Source: Bacteroidota bacterium
GTDB lineage: Bacteria; Bacteroidota; Rhodothermia; Rhodothermales; UBA10348
Direction of reading: 5' to 3'
DNA length: 5,952 bases
Assembly: GCA_022571135.1 (NCBI GenBank)
Contig: JACZYK010000177.1
Span: 1 to 5,952 of the forward strand
Shown: positions 1 through 5,952 of the stretch, in pieces
Layout of the letters: each line of letters begins with the position of its first letter
Position numbering within the stretch: position 1 is the first letter of the stretch
Notes under the pieces: generated by a model
Told to the model about the DNA's origin: nothing
What the model saw: only the letters and a program-made list of their open reading frames with translations
Databases searched by the model: none
Translations under genes and position numbers: made by a program

Positions 1-1469
1 GCGCGACCCTCGGGGTGGTAACGAGCAAGCTGCGCGCCGGTGCGGAGCGCGGTCTGAAACTGACCGGACTCCTCGAGCATTTTCCTCTGCTCGTCACCGC
101 TGACGATGTGAAGGAGGGTAAGCCCTCGCCCGAAGGGTACGTCCTTGCAGCGGCGCGTCTTGATACCGACACGAACTCGTGCGTAGTCATCGAGGACACG
201 CCGGCCGGAATCGCCGCTGGACGGGCCGCTGGCGCCACGGTGCTGGCGGTGACGACAACTTTCCCTGCATCGGCGCTCATGGCGGCCAAATGCGCGTATA
301 GGCTGGACGATTTCCTGACGGCCCAGAACGAACTTTCCAGTTTTCTTGTCACTTATCCGACAAGTGGCTACCTCGACGATGCGCTCTCTACGCTGCGGTT
401 GGCCGACGCAGCCTACGCCCGGTCGACGGTCGAGGTCGTTCGCATGGGAATCATCCTTTCTCTCCATCCAGACGAAGTGGCCGAGACGCAGACCATGTTC
501 GACGGGATGCGTATCGGGGTCTATGAACACAATAAAAAAGCAGAGGGTGCGCCGGTTCAGATGCTGTTTCGAGACACGAACAGTTCTCCGGAACAGGCTG
601 CTTCGGCCGTGCGGGACCTGGCCGGCCGAGGTGTAGCGTTCATCGTCGGCGCACTATTCAGCGATCAGGCCATTGCGGCTGCACAGGCGGCGGATGCAGA
701 GCGGGTCGTGTTCATGGCCCCCCTTGCAACAGACGAGCGCGTTACGGCCGGGCGCAGATATGCCTTTCAGGCCAATCCGACCATAAGCATGCGTGGACGC
801 CTCATGGCCCGCTTTGCCGTCAACGGGCTGCTTCTCAAGCGTTTTGGAATCGTCGCGCGTGAAGATGACCAGCGCATCAGCGAGCGACTTACAGATGCTT
901 TTATAGAAGAGGCTTCCCGCCTCGGCGCGGAAATCAATCTCATTTCCATTCTGCCGGACGACAACGCCTGGCTTCGAATTCCGGAATTCCTGACGTCGGA
1001 TACGCTCGATTATGTAGACGCCCTGTACATCCCGGTGACGGCCGCCGAACCGGAACCGGTCATCGGCGCCATCCTGTCAAGTCTTGACAGAATCGGAGTC
1101 GACGTTCGGGTACTTGGCAATTCCGCCTGGCACGACCTGCCCATGATGGCGCATGCTTCCAAGTATCTTACAACGTACTCGAACGACTATTATCCCACCG
1201 AAGACGATTCGGATCGCTCGAGTTTTTCAGAGCGCTACAGAGCGTTGGAAGGCGAAGAACCAAATCGCCTGGCCTTCTCCGGGTACGACGTAGTCTCGTT
1301 TCTGCTCAAAACAGGAATCGTCCTTCAGGAGCGCTCCCTGAGAAAGGCAATACTTTCTGCACCTCCGTTTACCGGGCTGGGCTCCCGAATCGATTTCCAG
1401 GGCGGCAACGTAAATCAAGCCATGTTCTACCATCGATATCGAGACGGAGTACTCGCGCTGATCCGTTGA
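1..1469 (+). CDS. HAD hydrolase C-terminal fragment fused in frame to a TPR / periplasmic-binding-protein (LivJ/LpoA-like) protein, 5' partial
   Basis: The frame is open from base 3 at the left edge, so the gene begins upstream; the GTG at 15 is only the first start-like codon and sits inside a HAD strand (LGVVTSK). Numbering from that GTG, residues 1 to about 88 match the end of a beta-phosphoglucomutase-like HAD enzyme: motif II Thr3, motif III Lys36 in EGKPSPEGY, and motif IV Glu60-Asp61 in VVIEDTPAGI. The catalytic DxD motif lies outside the window. Residues ~90-135 resemble a TPR pair (AYRLDDF, YPTSGYLDDAL). Residues ~140-484 look like a type I periplasmic-binding fold: MGIILSL, DGMRIGVYEHN, LFRDTNSSPEQA, IVGALFSDQA. 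Such proteins normally carry an export or lipoprotein signal and bind small ligands or, as LpoA, activate penicillin-binding proteins. Here no signal is seen, so the product as read would be cytoplasmic. The join may be a true deletion fusion or an assembly artefact. Domain calls are fairly sure; biological function is not. Confidence 0.8.
   Translation, partial: ATLGVVTSKLRAGAERGLKLTGLLEHFPLLVTADDVKEGKPSPEGYVLAAARLDTDTNSCVVIEDTPAGIAAGRAAGATVLAVTTTFPASALMAAKCAYRLDDFLTAQNELSSFLVTYPTSGYLDDALSTLRLADAAYARSTVEVVRMGIILSLHPDEVAETQTMFDGMRIGVYEHNKKAEGAPVQMLFRDTNSSPEQAASAVRDLAGRGVAFIVGALFSDQAIAAAQAADAERVVFMAPLATDERVTAGRRYAFQANPTISMRGRLMARFAVNGLLLKRFGIVAREDDQRISERLTDAFIEEASRLGAEINLISILPDDNAWLRIPEFLTSDTLDYVDALYIPVTAAEPEPVIGAILSSLDRIGVDVRVLGNSAWHDLPMMAHASKYLTTYSNDYYPTEDDSDRSSFSERYRALEGEEPNRLAFSGYDVVSFLLKTGIVLQERSLRKAILSAPPFTGLGSRIDFQGGNVNQAMFYHRYRDGVLALIR
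263..335 (+). other. Junction between HAD and TPR/binding-protein parts
   Basis: The HAD pattern is clear up to TVLAVTTTFPASAL, ending near base 278. The TPR pattern is clear from CAYRLDDFLTAQNEL onward, starting near base 288. The segment AYRLDDFL could also be read as the usual HAD ending (a V-I-D-D-L-like strand), so the break may lie as late as about base 335. No repeat, insertion end or stop codon is visible at the join. An ATG at 279 could serve as a start for the downstream part alone, but no Shine-Dalgarno sequence or signal peptide accompanies it. Confidence 0.6.
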
Positions 1470-1508
1470 ACAACGGAACAGCCTCTAAACGGCAGAGTTA
1501 AATTTTTT
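1463..1508 (+). terminator. Weak terminator-like hairpins and T-run after the fused gene
   Basis: An inverted repeat CCGTTG/CAACGG (1463-1468 and 1471-1476) overlaps the TGA stop; it can fold as a 5-bp stem with a GAAC loop. A second, 4-bp stem (CTCT 1483-1486 with AGAG 1494-1497) lies a few bases before a run of six T at 1503-1508. Neither stem is strong, and the T-run does not follow directly, so this is only a possible transcription end or attenuator between the fused gene and bamD. Confidence 0.2.
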
Positions 1509-1566
1509 GCGGTCGGATACAGACAGCTCCCGGCCTTTTTCATGCAAGAATCAGCACCTCGAATTC

Positions 1567-1581
1567 GTTTCCATAGGAAAC
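1567..1581. repeat. Small perfect inverted repeat upstream of bamD
   Basis: GTTTCC (1567-1572) and GGAAAC (1576-1581) are perfect inverted arms around ATA, 28 bases before the bamD start codon. No T-run follows, so it is not a terminator. It could be a small hairpin in the bamD leader or an operator half-site pair, or chance. The rest of the 1470-1609 gap shows no gene and no convincing promoter boxes. Confidence 0.3.
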
Positions 1582-1609
1582 AGCGTAGGTATTTGGAAAA
1601 GATATTTTC

Positions 1610-2434
1610 ATGGTGGATTTACCATCGTATGGGCCTTTTCGGATCGGTTTGATCGGAGCCGCGCTCGTCTTCACTCTGGGCGGTTGCGGGTCGTCCTCGC
1701 GCCTTAATTACGACTCGCCCCAGGACGCCTTCGAAAGAGGAAAAGAGTACTACGACCAGGGTGATTTTTCCCGGGCAGTCGACTACCTCCAGGGCGCCTT
1801 CGACTTTGGTCGAACCCATCAGTGGGCAGCCGACGCGCAGCTCTATCTCGCCCGATCCTATCGGGGAAACAAGGAGTATCTGCTGGCCGCCAATGAGTTC
1901 GCGCGTTTCACGCAGATCTATCGCAGCGATCCCAGGGTTCCGGATGCGGAGTATGAACTGGCGCTGACGTATTTCGATCGGTCCCCGGCATTCAATATGG
2001 ACCAGACGGATACGGAACGCGCAATCAATCAGTTCAGGCTGTTCAGCAATCGGTACAGCGAGCATCCGCTCGTACTTGAGGCGCAGCAGAGAATTAGAGA
2101 ACTCCGCGAGAAACTGGCTCGCAAGCTGTTTGACGTCGGCAAGTTGTATGAAAAGCGCAGGCTGTACCAGGCAGCGGCACTGTCATTCGAGAGCGTTTTC
2201 GATACCTATTACGACTCGACGTGGGCAGATGACGCGTTGCTGGGGGCAATGAGCATGTATTTCGAGTATGGTAAACAGAGCGTAGAAGGAAGACAGAGCG
2301 AGCGCTTCCAGATGGCCATCGACAACTATGACCGCTTGATTCAGATTTTCCCTGACTCTCCTGTCGTCAAGGATGCGGAGGCACTCTATAGGGTCATCAA
2401 TCAGACTATGGAGGACCTGCGACAGGGCTCATGA
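1610..2434 (+). CDS. bamD: Outer membrane protein assembly factor BamD (YfiO/ComL-type TPR lipoprotein)
   Basis: BamD is a lipoprotein on the periplasmic face of the outer membrane that works with BamA to insert beta-barrel proteins. The 274-residue product opens with a signal peptide (hydrophobic residues 12-24) and a lipobox LGGC with Cys26 as the lipidated residue. TPR units follow: DAFERGKEYYDQGDFSRAV (39-57), AQLYLARSYRGNKEYLLAANEF (76-97), the BamD-typical DQTDTERAINQFRLFSNRYSEHP (131-153), then AQQRIRELREKLARK and YEKRRLYQAAALSFESVF (158-197). Length is close to the E. coli protein (about 245) with a somewhat longer C-terminus. The ATG at 1610 is supported by the signal peptide directly after it and a weak GGAAAAG eight bases upstream. 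Its last four bases overlap the first ATG of nadD, suggesting one transcript and coupled translation. Confidence 0.92.
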   Translation: MVDLPSYGPFRIGLIGAALVFTLGGCGSSSRLNYDSPQDAFERGKEYYDQGDFSRAVDYLQGAFDFGRTHQWAADAQLYLARSYRGNKEYLLAANEFARFTQIYRSDPRVPDAEYELALTYFDRSPAFNMDQTDTERAINQFRLFSNRYSEHPLVLEAQQRIRELREKLARKLFDVGKLYEKRRLYQAAALSFESVFDTYYDSTWADDALLGAMSMYFEYGKQSVEGRQSERFQMAIDNYDRLIQIFPDSPVVKDAEALYRVINQTMEDLRQGS

Positions 2435-3054
2435 CGATGAAGCGAATCGGCGTTTTTGGCGGTTCGTTCAATCCGCCGCATTTCGGTCATATCCGGATTG
2501 CGGAGTCCGCACTTCGGTATTTCGCGCTTACGGAAATTCGGTGGGTCCCGGCTCATGTTCCCCCTCACAAATCCGGTATCCCAAGGGCGGCCGCGGAGGA
2601 CCGTCTGCCGATGACAATTCTTGTGGCCGCGGAGGACCGTCTGCAGATGACGATTCTCGCGGTTGCGGATCATCCGGAATTCACAGTATCCGATCTTGAG
2701 ATCGAAAGGGGTGGCACCTCGTTCACGGTCGACACGCTCAGAGCCATACGTATCGAGAACCGGGATGCCGAGCTCTTTTTAATCATCGGCGAAGACAACC
2801 ACGTGGCGTTCGACACGTGGAAGGAGCCTGATTCCATAGTGGATCTTGCATCGCTTATCGTCTATCCCAAGTCGCAGTTTGGGGGCGGGGCGATCCACAA
2901 ATGGAAGGACGTGAATGTTCTGGACGCTCCGCTACTCCCGATATCGAGTACACTCGTCCGGAATCGTATCCATGACGGAGAGTTCGTCGAAGACCTGATT
3001 CCATCGCGGGTGGCCGACTACATCGAAGTTCATCGATTGTATCTTCCCGCCTGA
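2431..3054 (+). CDS. nadD: Nicotinate-nucleotide adenylyltransferase, with an internal 12-residue duplication
   Basis: NadD transfers AMP from ATP to nicotinate mononucleotide, making deamido-NAD in cytoplasmic NAD synthesis. The nucleotidyltransferase signature GGSFNPPHFGH (residues 10-20, with HxGH His17/His20), IIGEDNHVAFDTW (118-130) and the ISSTLVRNRI motif (171-180) are all present, and 207 residues is near the family norm. The ATG at 2431 overlaps the bamD stop (ATGA). A second in-frame ATG at 2437 gives MKRIGVFGG, the usual family N-terminus, and has AGGG nine bases upstream, so it may be the true start. Residues 54-65 and 66-77 are near-identical tandem copies (AAEDRLPMTILV / AAEDRLQMTILA); the family has one such segment. 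The key motifs are intact, so activity is plausible but untested. The gene lies one base before the glycosidase gene. Confidence 0.93.
   Translation: MTMKRIGVFGGSFNPPHFGHIRIAESALRYFALTEIRWVPAHVPPHKSGIPRAAAEDRLPMTILVAAEDRLQMTILAVADHPEFTVSDLEIERGGTSFTVDTLRAIRIENRDAELFLIIGEDNHVAFDTWKEPDSIVDLASLIVYPKSQFGGGAIHKWKDVNVLDAPLLPISSTLVRNRIHDGEFVEDLIPSRVADYIEVHRLYLPA
2589..2660 (+). repeat. 36-base in-frame tandem duplication inside nadD
   Basis: Unit 1 (2589-2624) and unit 2 (2625-2660) abut. The first 20 bases are identical and four mismatches occur in the remaining 16, giving 32/36 by eye. The length is a multiple of three, so the frame is kept and 12 residues are added. Three of the four differences are at third codon positions and one changes Pro to Gln, which suggests divergence under protein-level constraint rather than a very recent copying slip. 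Confidence 0.9.
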
Positions 3055-3055
3055 C

Positions 3056-4666
3056 ATGCCTCCGTCCAGCCTATATGAAAAAGCGGCCCAGCTTCTCTTT
3101 CCGAGGCTCGGCTCGAACATGCACCCCCCGGTTTCCGCGGAGAACGACGCCGAGCGCATTCAGTCGCTCATCGAACGGTGTCCCATCGGAGGCCTGGTGC
3201 TTTTCAACGGAGACCGCTACCGGACCCCGCAAACCCTTGCGACACTCCAGGCCATGAGCCCCTTTCCGCTGCTCGTCGCAACGGACATGGAACGAGGAGT
3301 CGGACAGCAATTGATTGGTGCGACGGTCTTCCCCCATGCCTTTGCATTCGGATCACTCGGTGAGGATGCCGAGGACTACATCGGACGAGCTGCGCGGGCA
3401 TCCGCACGAGAAGCCCTCGCAGCAGGGATTCATATCACCTTGTCGCCCGTCGCCGACGTGCACTCGAATCCAAGGAATCCGATCATATCGACGAGGGCGT
3501 TCGGGTCGAATCCTGCCGATGTCTCCGAACGAGTGGCCGTCTACATACGAAGCTGCCAGGCCGAGGGCCTGCTTACTACCGCCAAGCATTTCCCGGGGCA
3601 CGGCGACACGTCGACGGATTCCCACCAAACACTGCCAGTCGTGGGGAAATCGCGATCCGAGTTGGACGTCGTCGAACTACGGCCGTTTCGGACCGCCGTC
3701 GAGCACGATGTCGATCTGATCATGACGGCGCACGTGGCCTATCCCGGACTGGATGAATCGGGGCTTCCCGCGACGTACTCGAAAGCGATTCTGACGACTC
3801 TGCTCCGAAATGAAATGGGGTTTAAAGGAGCCGTAATCACGGACAGTCTGCTCATGGAAGGGGCGCGGCAGTCGGGAGATCATCCGGGAGCCTGGGCAGC
3901 GGATCTTCTGCGGGCCGGCGTTGATATCCTCCTCGATGTACCGAATCCCGAAGACATCGCCGATTATCTGGTGACTGCCGTTCGTAGCGGAGCCCTTCCC
4001 GAGAACCGACTCAACGAAGCGTTCGAACGCGTATGGGCGCTGAAAGAACGGATGATTACTAGGTTTGGGAAAGGGATTTTTCTCGATCCTGCCGCGGCAG
4101 CGCCCCTCTCAATGATCGGGCGTGACGACCACCGGACTCTCGCCCGTTCGGTCGCCGCCGGATCCGTGAGGGTTCTTACCGGATCCCTGGAAAATATCCA
4201 TCTCTCCCGGGAGGCCATAAGTAATCAGGGCCTCCGTGTCGTCCTGGTCCGAGGGCACACGACGTACGATGATCCGACCGCAGCTTCGCTGGAGGAATTT
4301 GTATCGAGGGAATTCGATAATGTCCGGTTTACGGAGGTGACTCCAGAGACGGATGATTCCGAACTGAATCGAATCGTTGCAGAAGCCCCGGTCTTCGCCG
4401 GCGTGGTTCTCGCGGTTGTCGTCAAGCCGGCTGCGTGGCAGAGATTCGGACTTCCCGTAAAGCTGGCCCGATTTGTCGCGGAGATAATCGGCGCCTGTCC
4501 CGTCATCCTGGCGGCGCTGGGAAGTCCGATCGTTCTTGAAGATTATCCTGGATCGACGCTGGGTATCTGCACATACAGCGATGTCGCGGAATCACAGCGA
4601 GCACTGGTCTCCAAGTTGGCGGCTATCACGAGAGAACATGACTTCGCCTCGAATGATCGTCAGTGA
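3056..4666 (+). CDS. nagZ: Family 3 glycoside hydrolase, NagZ-type beta-N-acetylhexosaminidase, two-domain
   Basis: NagZ-type enzymes remove N-acetylglucosamine from peptidoglycan fragments during wall recycling. The TIM-barrel domain spans about residues 5-340: LLVATDMERGVGQ (72-84), SPVADVHSNPRNPIISTRAFG (130-150), the NagZ signature KHFPGHGDTSTDSH (177-190) with the Asp188/His190 acid-base dyad, and ITDSLLMEGA (261-270) with predicted nucleophile Asp263. Residues ~360-525 form a second alpha/beta domain resembling GH3_C, as in the two-domain Bacillus type and unlike the ~340-residue enterobacterial NagZ. No signal peptide or lipobox is seen, so it is probably cytoplasmic. The ATG begins one base after the nadD stop; no clear Shine-Dalgarno sequence precedes it, so coupling to nadD is likely. 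Family and motif assignment are firm; the exact substrate is inferred from the D-S-H motif. Confidence 0.88.
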   Translation: MPPSSLYEKAAQLLFPRLGSNMHPPVSAENDAERIQSLIERCPIGGLVLFNGDRYRTPQTLATLQAMSPFPLLVATDMERGVGQQLIGATVFPHAFAFGSLGEDAEDYIGRAARASAREALAAGIHITLSPVADVHSNPRNPIISTRAFGSNPADVSERVAVYIRSCQAEGLLTTAKHFPGHGDTSTDSHQTLPVVGKSRSELDVVELRPFRTAVEHDVDLIMTAHVAYPGLDESGLPATYSKAILTTLLRNEMGFKGAVITDSLLMEGARQSGDHPGAWAADLLRAGVDILLDVPNPEDIADYLVTAVRSGALPENRLNEAFERVWALKERMITRFGKGIFLDPAAAAPLSMIGRDDHRTLARSVAAGSVRVLTGSLENIHLSREAISNQGLRVVLVRGHTTYDDPTAASLEEFVSREFDNVRFTEVTPETDDSELNRIVAEAPVFAGVVLAVVVKPAAWQRFGLPVKLARFVAEIIGACPVILAALGSPIVLEDYPGSTLGICTYSDVAESQRALVSKLAAITREHDFASNDRQ

Positions 4667-4729
4667 TACTCCCATGGCACCATGAATGACATCGGAGAGA
4701 TTTGGTCGCAATAGACCACTCGAAATCAG

Positions 4730-5629
4730 ATGAACAGTATTCTACCCTTGACGATCGTTTTCATGATCCTTTCCACAGGATGCAAATCGAATTCCGGTTC
4801 CGTCGCGCTCTCGCAGCAGCTGCATGACGCGATAGATGCCGTCGTCCAGACTCAACCGGATGCCGTGGTTGCGGTCTCGATTATTGATCCTTCGACGTCC
4901 ACCGAGTATCACAGAAACGGGGATCGCCTCTTTCATGCGGCGAGTATGATGAAAGTCCCCGTTCTGATCGAGTTGTATCGCCAGACGGACCTCGGCCGAA
5001 TCGGTCTCGACGACTCGCTCGACGTGCACAACCGGTTCCGTTCGATTGTTGACGGGTCCGAGTACGCGATCGAAGACGATTCGGACGATGACGTCTACGA
5101 GAGGCTGGGCCGGAGGATGTCGATCCGGGATCTGGCTTATCAGATGATCACCGTCTCGTCCAACCTGGCCACGAATCTTCTGATTCAGTTCCTCTCGGCC
5201 GATTCCGTCCAGACCACCAGCGAACGGCTCGGTACGACAAACATGATCACGCTTCGTGGGGTGGAGGATCTCAAGGCCTACGAGCGCGGACAGAGCAACC
5301 GGGCGACGTCCCGGGATCTGGCCGTATTGATGGAGGCCATCCGTACCGAGACCGCGGTCTCCCCGGCCGCGGACCGGGACATGCTCGGTATTCTTCTCAA
5401 GCAGCGATTCAATGAAATGATACCAGAGGGCCTGCCGGAACGGGTTCTCGTCGCCCACAAAACCGGTCAGATCACAGAGATCAATCATGACGCGGCCATC
5501 GTGATTCCCGAAACCGGCGAATCGTATGTACTGGTGATTCTGACGGAAGGACTCGCTGAACCCGACGATTCGGCGGAGCTGGGAGCCGATCTGGCGCGGG
5601 CCGTGCACGGCGTGCTGCGACCGGAGTAG
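4730..5629 (+). CDS. Class A beta-lactamase-like serine hydrolase, probable lipoprotein
   Basis: The 299-residue product has the active-site set of the class A beta-lactamase / penicillin-binding fold: SMMK (Ser72 nucleophile, Lys75), SSN (143-145, SDN-like) and KTG (244-246). The segment LRGVEDLKAYERGQSNRATSRDLAVLMEAI (175-204) fits the broader Beta-lactamase2 group. The ExxLN omega-loop motif of true class A penicillinases is not evident, so resistance should not be assumed; a D-Ala-D-Ala peptidase/esterase-like or unknown wall role is possible. Residues 4-17 are hydrophobic and end in STGC, with Cys18 a plausible lipid site although Ser at -3 is atypical. The ATG at 4730 is chosen because the signal follows it; the ribosome-binding site is weak. 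It lies 63 bases after the NagZ-type gene, in the same frame but separated by TGA (4664) and TAG (4712) stops, with no terminator between. Confidence 0.87.
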   Translation: MNSILPLTIVFMILSTGCKSNSGSVALSQQLHDAIDAVVQTQPDAVVAVSIIDPSTSTEYHRNGDRLFHAASMMKVPVLIELYRQTDLGRIGLDDSLDVHNRFRSIVDGSEYAIEDDSDDDVYERLGRRMSIRDLAYQMITVSSNLATNLLIQFLSADSVQTTSERLGTTNMITLRGVEDLKAYERGQSNRATSRDLAVLMEAIRTETAVSPAADRDMLGILLKQRFNEMIPEGLPERVLVAHKTGQITEINHDAAIVIPETGESYVLVILTEGLAEPDDSAELGADLARAVHGVLRPE

Positions 5630-5720
5630 GTTCGCTATACGGTCCCCGTCGCGGGCCTCACATATTCCGGCGACAGGATGTTATCCGACTTTGATACGGA
5701 AACAGATGAGCGACACGGGA

Positions 5721-5750
5721 TGTAATACATTGCATATTCATTGTATTACA
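5721..5750. promoter_or_regulatory. 30-base near-palindrome, likely antitoxin operator
   Basis: TGTAATACA (5721-5729) and TGTATTACA (5742-5750) are perfect 9-base inverted arms. The 12 bases between them also pair partly, giving 13 of 15 complementary positions around the centre between 5735 and 5736. The element ends nine bases before the antitoxin ATG, where RelB/DinJ-type ribbon-helix-helix antitoxins commonly bind to repress their own operon; the E. coli relBE operator likewise has TGTAAT-type repeats. No T-run follows, so a terminator role is unlikely. A promoter probably overlaps it, but I cannot place -35 and -10 boxes with confidence. The 5630-5720 stretch before it shows only weak GC hairpins and no gene. 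Confidence 0.65.
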
Positions 5751-5759
5751 GAAAAAAGC

Positions 5760-5952
5760 ATGAGTAAGACTAGGCATATCTGCTCGCATAAACACGAGTG
5801 ACAAGAAGAATGCAGAGGCAATCTTCAGCAAACTTGGAATCACCGCGTCCCAAGCCATCTCTCTGTTCTACAAGCAAGTGCATCTTCGAAAGGGAATACC
5901 ATTTGCAGTCGAATTACCCAATGAACGGACTCAGGCTGCAATTCCAGAAGCA
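5760..5952 (+). pseudogene. RelB/DinJ-family antitoxin, frameshifted near its start and cut by the window end
   Basis: From 5764 to 5952 one frame is open and reads SARINTSDKKNAEAIFSKL (from 5779), then GITASQAISLFYKQVHLRKG, then IPFAVELPNERTQ. This is the RelB/DinJ antitoxin pattern: an N-terminal ribbon-helix-helix DNA-binding part, then the conserved L-G-(I/L)-x-x-S-x-A-I-x-x-F-Y and G-(I/L)-P-F-x-(V/L)-x-x-P-N. That frame has no ATG, GTG or TTG before the conserved region and begins right after a TGA at 5761. The expected start is the ATG at 5760, which gives MSKTRHI in a different frame and stops at 5801 after 13 codons. A loss of two bases or gain of one near 5778-5785 would restore the typical MSKTxxIxARI start. 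It may be a real broken gene or a sequencing error. The partner toxin, if any, lies beyond the window. Base composition is visibly more AT-rich than the genes to the left. Confidence 0.75.

Noticed and set aside
15..17. GTG at 15 as the true start of the first gene
   Set aside because: The codons before it stay open to the window edge and continue the HAD strand (ATLGV), and HAD motif I is missing, so the gene starts upstream.
976..989. Perfect 14-base palindrome GAATTCCGGAATTC within the fused gene
   Set aside because: It encodes ordinary residues (RIPEF) in a conserved frame and has no partner element; probably coincidence.
1619..2065. A 148-codon minus-strand open frame inside bamD
   Set aside because: No family pattern and full overlap with the well-supported BamD frame; a shadow frame.
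4673..4684. Inverted repeat CATGG-CA-CCATG in the gap before the serine hydrolase
   Set aside because: Arms of five bases with a two-base gap and no T-run; too small to call a terminator or operator.
4682..4714. Ten-codon open frame between the glycosidase and the serine hydrolase, possible leader peptide
   Set aside because: Its sequence shows no attenuator features such as regulatory codon runs or competing hairpins, and it is short enough to be chance.
4742..5608. A 288-codon open frame on the minus strand covering the serine hydrolase gene
   Set aside because: It mirrors the sense gene almost end to end, shows no recognisable domain, and is explained by GC-rich codon use; the sense strand has clear catalytic motifs.
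5645..5674. GC-rich hairpins after the serine hydrolase stop, considered as a terminator
   Set aside because: The best stem is CCCG/CGGG with a three-base loop, and the longer alternative needs a bulge and a large loop; no T-run follows.

Overview
The window carries five protein-coding regions and the start of a sixth. All lie on the + strand and are packed like an operon. The genes read as a chromosomal housekeeping and cell-envelope block of a Gram-negative bacterium. A BamD-type outer-membrane assembly lipoprotein, moderately GC-rich DNA and generally poor Shine-Dalgarno sequences would fit the Bacteroidota/Rhodothermota/Balneolota side of the tree. That placement is inference from gene content and style, not from a marker gene.

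Layout. Bases 1-1469 hold one open frame that enters from the left edge. Its first ~90 codons are the C-terminal part of a HAD-family phosphatase/phosphomutase. The rest is a TPR segment followed by a type I periplasmic-binding (LivJ/LpoA-like) domain, so two unrelated proteins are joined without the signal peptide the second would normally have. After a ~140-base gap come bamD (1610-2434), nadD (2431-3054, ATGA overlap with bamD), a two-domain family 3 glycoside hydrolase of the NagZ type (3056-4666, one base after nadD), and, after 63 bases, a class A beta-lactamase-like serine hydrolase with a probable lipoprotein signal (4730-5629). From about 5715 the DNA becomes visibly AT-richer. It holds a 30-base near-palindrome (5721-5750), followed by a RelB/DinJ-family antitoxin reading frame that is out of frame with its natural-looking ATG and runs off the right edge.

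How the genes relate. The binding-protein region, BamD, the NagZ-type enzyme and the serine hydrolase all point to outer-membrane and peptidoglycan maintenance. NadD (NAD synthesis) appears to share the transcript through translational coupling. The antitoxin remnant with its own palindromic operator looks like a separate toxin-antitoxin module inserted or retained beside the block; any toxin gene would lie past the window.

The most noteworthy points are the HAD/TPR/binding-protein chimera, an exact-frame 36-base tandem duplication inside nadD, the frameshifted antitoxin with its operator palindrome, and the NagZ/serine-hydrolase pair. I see no evidence for a wholly new system, and no RNA genes, CRISPR array or insertion sequence.
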